From positions 1 to 6,752 of the forward strand of contig JAPUFZ010000335.1 of the NCBI GenBank assembly GCA_027293245.1: a DNA stretch of 6,752 nucleotides, given 5' to 3'. Below, in pieces: positions 1-5,377 of the stretch. Numbering within the stretch: position 1 is the stretch's first letter; every line of letters starts with the position of its first letter. Source of the stretch: Gammaproteobacteria bacterium. GTDB lineage: Bacteria; Pseudomonadota; Gammaproteobacteria; GCA-001735895. A model generated the notes under the pieces. That model saw nothing but the letters and a program-made list of their open reading frames with translations, was not told the DNA's origin and searched no databases. Position numbers and translations under genes: made by a program.

Positions 1-219
1 TACCGAAATACTGACGGCCAGAAGAGGCACAATGGAAAGTAGGGTCGTGTACACCAGACTCATCGATCGCAGGGTCAACATCCCACCCATCCAGTCGTGT
101 ATGACCATCGCAATAATCTGCAGGAAGTGGCGCCAGTGCGAACGCTTCACTTCCGGATCGCTGGCATCGTAAGACCAGATGTACCCGGCGATCGCCTGTT
201 TGACTTCTTTTAAGCTCAT
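1..219 (-). CDS. YihY/virulence factor BrkB family membrane protein, N-terminal part (C-terminus beyond the window edge)
   Basis: Reading the minus strand from the ATG at 219 gives 73 uninterrupted codons that run off the left edge, so only the N-terminus is visible. The first ~45 residues are soluble and polar (MSLKEVKQAIAGYIW...). They are followed by the start of a membrane segment at about residues 50-73 containing SLVYTTLLSIVPLLAVSIS. The pattern 'YTTLLSIVPLLAV' is the recognisable start of the YihY/BrkB family (UPF0761), polytopic inner-membrane proteins once mislabelled ribonuclease BN; their function is not settled. The start has only a weak purine-rich stretch (GGAAAAA) upstream. The gene lies 77 bp downstream of the DUF924 stop on the same strand, so it could be read through from the tmcA transcript or use its own promoter; I found no convincing one in the gap. 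The family call rests on one motif plus hydrophobicity. Confidence 0.8.
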   Translation of the reverse strand, partial: MSLKEVKQAIAGYIWSYDASDPEVKRSHWRHFLQIIAMVIHDWMGGMLTLRSMSLVYTTLLSIVPLLAVSISV

Positions 220-296
220 GGTTTTTCCATATACGTCACTGGGTATGTTCCAGGTGAATTTCAATCAATCTAATCCCAGCTAGCTAAAATAACTGT

Positions 297-836
297 CTAG
301 CCCTGAAAGCCTTGTTTCGAATTCAGGTACTCAATCTCGGCATCGGTACTTTCCCGACCGAGAATTTTATTGCGATGCGGGAAACGCCCGAAACGCTCAA
401 TGATGCCATAGTGGTGCCGGGCAAATCGATGGTTATTTTCAAGTCCGGGTTGATCAAACAATCTCACCGCCAGAGCCTGATCGTCTAATTCTTCACTGTG
501 CATAAATGGCATGTACAGAAATGCTTTCCGGCTTGCTGGTAATTCCTGATCAAAAACTTTAGCTATTGCTGCGCGCGCCACGTCTCTGGATTGCGACTCG
601 GTGGCAAAGCTTTTTGCCTGACCTCGAAACATATTCAATGGCAATTGATCCAGCAGGATTACAAGCGCCAGGCTTCCCACTGCAGATTGCTGCCAGTGGT
701 CAAGCCTGGCTTGTTTCGCATCTAGCCAGGTCTGCTCATGGGCTTCCAACAAAGCCCGGTCAAAGGCTTTGGTTGAATTAAACCAGTGTTTACTGGCTTC
801 CTCAGAAAACCAGAATTCGATCAGGTCCTGGTACAT
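297..836 (-). CDS. DUF924 family protein
   Basis: A 179-residue protein of the DUF924 family, a predicted all-helical (TPR-like) soluble protein with no established reaction. Family landmarks in this numbering are an N-terminal 'DLIEFWF' (4-10), 'ILLDQLPLNMFRG' (60-72), 'FLYMPFMHSE' (106-115) and the C-terminal signature 'IIERFGRFPHRN' (145-156) followed by 'LGREST' (159-164). Length is normal for the family. I chose the ATG at 836 because family members begin a few residues before the (D)xxxFWF motif. A GTG at 890 would add 18 residues (MFEPVLVLATGQQYEKAT) and lies only 6 nt after the tmcA stop, so a coupled start there cannot be excluded. Neither start has a strong Shine-Dalgarno. It follows tmcA on the same strand with a 60-bp gap and no visible terminator, so co-transcription with tmcA is likely. 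The stop is TAG. Family assignment is firm; function is unknown. Confidence 0.9.
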   Translation of the reverse strand: MYQDLIEFWFSEEASKHWFNSTKAFDRALLEAHEQTWLDAKQARLDHWQQSAVGSLALVILLDQLPLNMFRGQAKSFATESQSRDVARAAIAKVFDQELPASRKAFLYMPFMHSEELDDQALAVRLFDQPGLENNHRFARHHYGIIERFGRFPHRNKILGRESTDAEIEYLNSKQGFQG

Positions 837-896
837 GGTTGCTTTCTCATATTGCTGGCCTGTTGCTAAAACTAACACAGGTTCAAACACTCTGCT

Positions 897-3059
897 TCAG
901 TTGCTTTCGCTCGAAACATTCAATGATAAGCCCCTGATCAATTCACGTAGTTTGTTTTGCATTTGCTTACGTCCTTTCGGTGTCGAACTATCACTGAGCC
1001 GTACCCAGTCCCGGTTTTGCACGGCCTTTTCTATTAGCCATTGATGTATTTCAAAATTTTCTGAATCAATTGCAATCGACTGCATCACAAATAGCTGCAA
1101 ACTGGCAAAACATAACTCGAAGCCCTTATGACCGAGTATAAACGCATCAACTTCATCTTTTTCCATACTGGTCATTGTTGATTTGAAATGACAGTAACGC
1201 AGCAGAGCAATGACGCTGGCAGCATCCATTTGCTGCAAAAAATGACATAGCCATACCGGTAACTGTTTTTGGATGCGCGCCTGCAGTTGCAGAATATTAT
1301 CATCCAGTACACTATTCAGACTGCGCAGGACTGCGACAGAATGATTACCGCTCGATTTACCCGCTGCAAATCCAATATGTACCAGGGCAAACTGGCAACT
1401 CTCCCAGAAAGCGGCGCTTTCCGAGTCAAACGCAAAACTCGCACCAATATAGTCGAACTGGTGTTCGCGACTGTAGCGAATCGCCGCTTCTATTAAGGCA
1501 CTGCCGACACCGGTCCGACGCCAGTTTTCTAAAACCGCTATGCGCTGAACCCGTATTCCCCGATAACTTGCAAAGGTCTTATCACCAGCCTGTGCAGTTA
1601 TCATCTGTGCCAGTAAATGACCCTTTGGCCTACGTTTACCCAGGTACACCTGTTGACACAAAGTCGGGGGCAGCCCACCCTCCCGGTTGAGTAAAACCAG
1701 GCCTGTCAAATCACCGTTATTATTTTCGGCCAGAATTATGAACAGGTCCGGGTTTTCCATTAACATGCGCAAATCCGATGGTCGAGTACGATAATGCGCC
1801 GAAATCATCAGCGTATAAATCTTTTCAAGCAGCACCAGGTCCTGAGCCAGGGAGGCCCGATTAACTATGCGACAATTAAACGAGCCACTGGCTAGCCCGC
1901 ATTTCTTACCAGCAGGAGGCCGGTGAGAAATGCGGGCTGGTGCATTAATCGAGACTAAACCGGGCCCAGGTTTTAGCAACAGGGTGTTATCCAGCCAGGC
2001 CTCGAGGCAGTCGCTGGAGGCCCACCGAACCGGCGCGTTCAATTTGAATCGGCGTAATTGATCGTCCGGCAGGCGCGCGATAAAACGTAATAAAAACCCC
2101 TGGCCGGTACCTTCGTAACCGCCGGTAGTAGTCGCCATTATGACCTTAGGATAGAAATTGCATAGTTGTTGCAGCATCGGATAGGGCAGCATCGCAGCCT
2201 CATCAATTATCAGTACCTGCGCATGCTTTGCCTCGGCAATGAGTCGATCCGGCGCGATGAAGTCAAATACCAGGGCTTTTTTCGAATGCTCATTGGCCTG
2301 TTGCAATAGAATTGCTGCAGCCTGCCTGGAATGGGCCGTGACTATCACCGACATTTGCTGGCTCAGGATCAAACTTCGTACTATAAATCCAAGGCAGGTG
2401 CTTTTGCCACGGCCCCGATCTGCTTCTATTAACGCTATGGACTGCTGCCGGTCGAGTAGCCAGTTGTTTATCTCCGTAAGGATTCCTGTTTGTTCACTGG
2501 TCTTACCCGAAATCAGGGCGGTTGGCTGCGCCTGGGGCAGATCTGCTATACAGGGCAAAGCCTTGCCCTGTATCAGCGAATAGCCCGACGCCGGCATGTT
2601 TTGAATACTATTAAATATATATTCGGCAAATACCGGGTTTTCAGACATCGCATTATCTTGCCAGACGCCATACCTGTCTTCGATCTGGGAGTAGTGTTCG
2701 ATTTCCGGCGATAACAACACCAGCAAGCCGCCACAGCTGATCAAGCCACTGGCGATACACAGCAGGTCGGGATTCAAACCTGTAAACAAATCGACAATCA
2801 CCATAGAAGCTTCGCTGCCCAGTAAGGTTTCGACCCGGTTGAAAGCGAGCGTCCTGTGGCCGGCGATGCGCTCAGACAATACCAGTGCATCCGGGTGCCC
2901 GGATTTGATTACTGGGAACAAGGTATCGCACCAGGCCGCATCACCCCGGATCGATAAAACCTGGCGTTGCTTTCTGTCTTGCAATTGTATCGACAGCTGC
3001 TGCATCCATGCAGACAGCTCACGCATCGATGGACTTTCTGGAGGGTTAGTTTCTGGCAT
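897..3059 (-). CDS. tmcA: tRNA(Met) cytidine acetyltransferase TmcA
   Basis: TmcA N4-acetylates the wobble cytidine (C34) of elongator tRNA(Met), using acetyl-CoA and ATP, which helps prevent misreading of AUA codons. The 720-residue protein has the family's domain order: an N-terminal DUF1726-like domain (about 12-160); a RecD-like ATPase with Walker A 'ADRGRGKST' (213-221), Walker B 'VLIIDEAA' (282-289) and 'GGYEGTGQGF' (313-322); 'APVRW' (342-346); a GNAT domain with 'HYRTRPSDL' (422-430) and the acetyl-CoA loop 'RIAV...RRTGVGSALI' (506-523); then a tRNA-binding C-terminal tail. It is about 49 residues longer than the 671-residue E. coli protein. Some of this is a Pro-rich N-terminal extension, and about 19 residues lie in the linker before the GNAT domain, where a palindrome sits. 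The ATG at 3059 lacks a Shine-Dalgarno; Met12 (3026) aligns better with the E. coli N-terminus and is a plausible alternative start. No frameshift or lost motif is seen, so the protein should be functional. The gene is transcribed from a likely promoter at 3106-3133. Confidence 0.96.
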   Translation of the reverse strand: MPETNPPESPSMRELSAWMQQLSIQLQDRKQRQVLSIRGDAAWCDTLFPVIKSGHPDALVLSERIAGHRTLAFNRVETLLGSEASMVIVDLFTGLNPDLLCIASGLISCGGLLVLLSPEIEHYSQIEDRYGVWQDNAMSENPVFAEYIFNSIQNMPASGYSLIQGKALPCIADLPQAQPTALISGKTSEQTGILTEINNWLLDRQQSIALIEADRGRGKSTCLGFIVRSLILSQQMSVIVTAHSRQAAAILLQQANEHSKKALVFDFIAPDRLIAEAKHAQVLIIDEAAMLPYPMLQQLCNFYPKVIMATTTGGYEGTGQGFLLRFIARLPDDQLRRFKLNAPVRWASSDCLEAWLDNTLLLKPGPGLVSINAPARISHRPPAGKKCGLASGSFNCRIVNRASLAQDLVLLEKIYTLMISAHYRTRPSDLRMLMENPDLFIILAENNNGDLTGLVLLNREGGLPPTLCQQVYLGKRRPKGHLLAQMITAQAGDKTFASYRGIRVQRIAVLENWRRTGVGSALIEAAIRYSREHQFDYIGASFAFDSESAAFWESCQFALVHIGFAAGKSSGNHSVAVLRSLNSVLDDNILQLQARIQKQLPVWLCHFLQQMDAASVIALLRYCHFKSTMTSMEKDEVDAFILGHKGFELCFASLQLFVMQSIAIDSENFEIHQWLIEKAVQNRDWVRLSDSSTPKGRKQMQNKLRELIRGLSLNVSSESN
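1892..1940. repeat. Long imperfect palindrome (hairpin) inside tmcA, possible in-frame repeat insertion
   Basis: Perfect 13-bp arms lie at 1894-1906 (AGCCCGCATTTCT) and 1926-1938 (AGAAATGCGGGCT). Pairing continues inward at 1908-1910 with 1922-1924 and at 1912-1913 with 1919-1920, leaving a 5-nt loop, with single mismatches between the blocks. One more pair lies outside the core (1892/1940). It is translated as TmcA residues ~374-389, around 'RISHRPPAGKKCGLAS', a low-complexity, basic stretch in the linker between the ATPase and GNAT domains. Such a regular palindrome is unusual in coding DNA. A small mobile or REP-like palindrome tolerated in frame is an inference. The inverted repeat itself is read directly from the sequence. 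Confidence 0.8.
2548..2573. repeat. Perfect 11-bp inverted repeat (4-nt loop) inside tmcA
   Basis: ATACAGGGCAA (2548-2558) and TTGCCCTGTAT (2563-2573) are exact reverse complements separated by AGCC. On the tmcA mRNA this would form an 11-bp stem with a tetraloop, about 490 nt into the coding region, encoding residues 163-171 (IQGKALPCI) between the N-terminal domain and the ATPase. No T-run follows it on either strand, so it is not a standard intrinsic terminator. The E. coli protein appears to align here without a length change, so it need not be an insertion. Its role is unknown. Confidence 0.75.
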
Positions 3060-3105
3060 TATTGATTGGACTGGTAGGGAAATCTCTGTTTAAATTTCCA
3101 TCCAC

Positions 3106-3133
3106 ATTATAGGGCAGAGCATCTCAATGACAA
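3106..3133 (-). promoter_or_regulatory. Predicted sigma70-type promoter of tmcA
   Basis: On the minus strand there is a -35 TTGTCA (3128-3133; 5 of 6 consensus bases), a 16-bp spacer and a perfect -10 TATAAT (3106-3111). This places the transcript start near 3099 and gives a 5' leader of about 40 nt before the tmcA ATG at 3059. The -35 box overlaps the ATG of the divergent DUF1244 gene, so RNA polymerase binding here could interfere with transcription of that gene. The call comes from consensus match and position only. Confidence 0.65.
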
Positions 3134-3441
3134 AAGATCAGCAAACCCGGATTGAAGCCGCCGCCTTCCGCGGACTGGTAAAGCATTTGCGACAACGCAG
3201 CGACGTGCAAAATATCGACATCATGAATTTAGCCGGATTTTGCCGTAACTGTCTGGCCAAATGGTATTCCGCCGAGGCAAAAAAAATGGGGCTCGAGTTT
3301 GATTACGCAAAGGGCCAACAGGCAATTTACGGTATGACTAATGAGGAATGGAAAACCAGCTATCAGGCTAAGGCCAGTGACGAGCAACTGAAACGTTTCA
3401 AAGAAACCAGTGAGTTGCACGCCAAAATCAGCGGCTATTAA
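3127..3441 (+). CDS. DUF1244 domain-containing protein
   Basis: A 104-residue soluble protein of the DUF1244 family (SMc04008-like), found in alpha- and gammaproteobacteria and without an assigned function. The family hallmark is visible at residues 32-47, 'IMNLAGFCRNCLAKWY', which contains a CxxC pair (Cys39, Cys42). The pair could bind a metal or act as a redox pair, but with only these two cysteines a complete four-ligand site would need other residues or a second subunit. The rest is charged and helical ('NEEWKTSYQAKASDEQLKRF'), with a conserved-looking 'YGMTNEEWK' at 68-76. Length is close to full for the family, and the protein ends in TAA. The ATG at 3127 is preceded by GAG seven bases upstream, a weak Shine-Dalgarno. 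It is the only plus-strand gene here, divergent from tmcA (67 bp) and convergent with fadD (204 bp). The family call is firm; a functional link to its neighbours is not shown. Confidence 0.92.
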   Translation: MTKDQQTRIEAAAFRGLVKHLRQRSDVQNIDIMNLAGFCRNCLAKWYSAEAKKMGLEFDYAKGQQAIYGMTNEEWKTSYQAKASDEQLKRFKETSELHAKISGY

Positions 3442-3484
3442 CCTCCAATATCCACAATCTAGAAACATTTGAAGAAAATATGAC

Positions 3485-3634
3485 TCTCGCCAAGGCGCCA
3501 AGCTCGCAAAGGAAAAACAGGGATTAAAGTGGTATTGGCAGTTGTGTCTATACTGTAATTTGTATTCACCGTACAGTGAAAGATGTTACCTAACAGCCCC
3601 AATTACTCTTTGCGTGCTTTGCGCCTTAGCGAGA
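3485..3634. mobile_element. MITE-like intergenic element with 27-bp terminal inverted repeats
   Basis: The 204-bp gap between the convergent DUF1244 and fadD genes contains two near-identical inverted arms, 3485-3511 and 3608-3634. They match at 24 of 27 positions when one is reverse-complemented (differences at arm positions 7, 15 and 20). Each arm is built from three copies of a heptamer of the form CGC(A/C)AAG, seen on the right arm as CTTTGCG, CTTTGCG and CTTAGCG. The 96-bp interior is AT-richer, has no ORF and contains a small inverted repeat (ACTGTA 3552-3557, TACAGT 3572-3577). I see no clear target-site duplication and no transposase. The size, non-coding interior and terminal inverted repeats suggest a non-autonomous repeat. 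TTTGCG-rich intergenic repeats of this general kind are, as I recall, widespread in environmental proteobacteria. When transcribed, the arms could also fold and stop transcription from either flanking gene. Confidence 0.6.
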
Positions 3635-3645
3635 ACATCATCAAA

Positions 3646-5304
3646 TTAATCCCTCAATTCACGTCGCAGGATTTTCCCGACATTTGTTTTTGGTAGCTCG
3701 TTGCGGAATTCAACAATTTTGGGTACCTTGTATGCGGTTAATTCTTTCCTGCAGTGCGCTATTACATCTGCTTCCGTCAGTGCTGGATCTTTACGCGCGA
3801 TAACCGCTTTTACTACCTCGCCGCGCTTGCCATCAGGGACACCGATGACCCCGACTTCCAGCACGCCTTCAAGCTCGGCGATGATCGATTCTACTTCATT
3901 TGGGTAGACGTTAAATCCGGATACCAGAATCATATCTTTGAGGCGATCGACAATGCGAAAAAACCCGTCCGCATCCATTTTTGCCACATCACCGGTTTTC
4001 AACCAGCCATCTGCAGTCAGGACTTCTGCGGTTGCTTCCTCGCGTTGCCAGTAGCCTTTCATAACTTGCGGGCCGCGCACACAGAGTTCCCCGGATTCGC
4101 CCTGCGGCAATAAATTACTATCTTCATCCTGTATCGAGACCTCAGTTGACGGCAACGGCAAGCCGATACTGCCATTGAATTCGGCCAGGTTCAGAGGATT
4201 GATACAAACCGCCGGAGAAGTTTCGGTCAGTCCATAAGCTTCCAGCAGCGGTGATCCAGTTATCCTGGACCACCGTTGCGCAACCGGTTGCTGTACAGCC
4301 ATGCCACCGCCCAGGGTAAACTTTAAACCTGAGAAATCGATTTCATCAAATCCCGGCGTATTGAGCAGACCAATAAACAGGGTATTGACACCGGTAATCA
4401 CCGTAAACGAAACATTTTTCAGCTCTTTTACAAAATTCGGCATATCGCGGGGATTGGTAATCAAATAATTTAACCCACCGATTTTCATAAAGGTGAGACA
4501 GTTAGCCGTCAGAGAAAATATATGGTATAGCGGCAATGCGGTAATAATTGTTTCTTTGCTCTCTTCTATCTTTTCGCTGATCCAGGTAGATGCCTGTAGC
4601 ATGTTGGCAATCATATTACGGTGAGTAAGCATCGCCCCCTTAGCCAGACCGGTAGTGCCACCGGTATATTGCAAAAAGGCAATATCCTCGTGCGATAAAC
4701 GCACCGGATCATAAGGTTTTCGAGAACCCTGCTTTAAGGCTGCCCTGAAACTGACTTGGCCAGGTAGTGAAAACGAAGGCACCATCTTCTTGACATACTT
4801 CACCACCAGGTTGACGATTAGTGATTTGGGAAAGTTCAGCATATCCCCAAGCTGCGTGGTGATAACATGCTGAATCGGTGTTTCGGCGATGATTTCATCG
4901 AGTACGTGGCAAAAATTTTCGATCACAATGATGACCTTGGCACCCGAATCGCCGAGCTGGTGTTTCAGTTCACGCGCTGTATACAGTGGGTTGGTATTGA
5001 CCACGGTAAAACCACCGCGTAGGACGGCGAAAATCGAAATTGGGTTTTGCAGGACATTAGGCATCATAATCGCAACCCGATCACCTTTGCGCATATTGGG
5101 CAAGCTCTGCAAATAACTCGCCAGTTGCCCGGTCAAACGATCCATATCCTTGTAACTAAGCGTCGTTCCCAGGTTAGTAAACGCGGGGTTATCACCAAAT
5201 TTTTCGATAGCCTGATCAAATACCTCAGCCACCGACTGATAGGCATTCACGTCGATTGTTTCCGGCATTCCAGGGGGGTAACTTTTCAACCATACCTTTT
5301 CCAT
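3646..5304 (-). CDS. fadD: Long-chain-fatty-acid--CoA ligase (FadD)
   Basis: FadD activates fatty acids: fatty acid + ATP + CoA gives acyl-CoA + AMP + PPi, via an acyl-adenylate. It acts at the inner face of the cytoplasmic membrane and feeds beta-oxidation. The 552-residue protein is close to the 561 of E. coli FadD and shows the ANL-superfamily motifs in order: P-loop 'YTGGTTGLAKGAMLTHRN' (213-230), 'LGGGMAV' (331-337), 'LLEAYGLTETSPA' (353-365), 'GWLKTGDV' (433-440), the hinge and fatty-acyl-CoA signature beginning 'DRLKDMILVSGFNVYP' (453-468), and the C-terminal 'PKTNVGKILRREL' (538-550) with catalytic Lys544. N-terminal 'VWLKSYPPGMP' is also typical of FadD. The ATG at 5304 has a strong Shine-Dalgarno. 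The gene follows fadE with a 73-bp gap on the same strand and is probably co-transcribed or separately promoted from that gap. Stop is TAA, 11 nt from the repeat element. No defects are seen. Exact chain-length preference cannot be read from sequence. Confidence 0.96.
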   Translation of the reverse strand: MEKVWLKSYPPGMPETIDVNAYQSVAEVFDQAIEKFGDNPAFTNLGTTLSYKDMDRLTGQLASYLQSLPNMRKGDRVAIMMPNVLQNPISIFAVLRGGFTVVNTNPLYTARELKHQLGDSGAKVIIVIENFCHVLDEIIAETPIQHVITTQLGDMLNFPKSLIVNLVVKYVKKMVPSFSLPGQVSFRAALKQGSRKPYDPVRLSHEDIAFLQYTGGTTGLAKGAMLTHRNMIANMLQASTWISEKIEESKETIITALPLYHIFSLTANCLTFMKIGGLNYLITNPRDMPNFVKELKNVSFTVITGVNTLFIGLLNTPGFDEIDFSGLKFTLGGGMAVQQPVAQRWSRITGSPLLEAYGLTETSPAVCINPLNLAEFNGSIGLPLPSTEVSIQDEDSNLLPQGESGELCVRGPQVMKGYWQREEATAEVLTADGWLKTGDVAKMDADGFFRIVDRLKDMILVSGFNVYPNEVESIIAELEGVLEVGVIGVPDGKRGEVVKAVIARKDPALTEADVIAHCRKELTAYKVPKIVEFRNELPKTNVGKILRRELRD

Positions 5305-5307
5305 AAG

Positions 5308-5315
5308 ACCTCCTC
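5308..5315 (-). promoter_or_regulatory. Strong ribosome binding site of fadD
   Basis: The minus strand reads GAGGAGGT-CTT-ATG, a near-complete match to the anti-Shine-Dalgarno with AGGAGG four bases from the ATG. It fixes the fadD start at 5304. It is the best ribosome binding site in the window; the other genes have weak or absent ones, which suggests FadD is comparatively well translated. Confidence 0.85.
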
Positions 5316-5377
5316 AGATCTGGCTAACAGAATCTCGAAACCGTAAACTAGTCACATTAATGCCAGACAACTGGTCG

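Noticed and set aside
220..296. Gap between the DUF924 stop and the YihY-type start, checked for promoter and terminator
   Set aside because: It has an AGCTAGCT palindrome (278-285) and a short CTGG/CCAG dyad, but no stem followed by a T-run and no paired -35/-10 boxes.
566..1044. Plus-strand open frames antisense to the DUF924 gene and the tmcA 3' end
   Set aside because: They are shadows of firmly identified minus-strand genes; the translations show no family motif and have no ribosome binding site of note.
2239..2714. Plus-strand open frames inside tmcA
   Set aside because: Antisense to the conserved ATPase domain; compositionally they look like reverse translations of it.
3066..3094. 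Possible plus-strand promoter for DUF1244 (TTGGAC, 17-bp spacer, TTTAAA)
   Set aside because: Both boxes match the consensus poorly (about 3 and 4 of 6), so the gene's promoter is left unassigned.
3229..3501. 90-codon minus-strand frame antisense to DUF1244
   Set aside because: It overlaps the conserved DUF1244 gene, has no recognisable domain and its start lies inside the repeat-element arm.
3552..3577. ACTGTA...TACAGT dyad considered as a separate regulator operator
   Set aside because: Only 6-bp arms with a 14-nt spacer, located inside the MITE-like element away from any start codon; described as part of that element.
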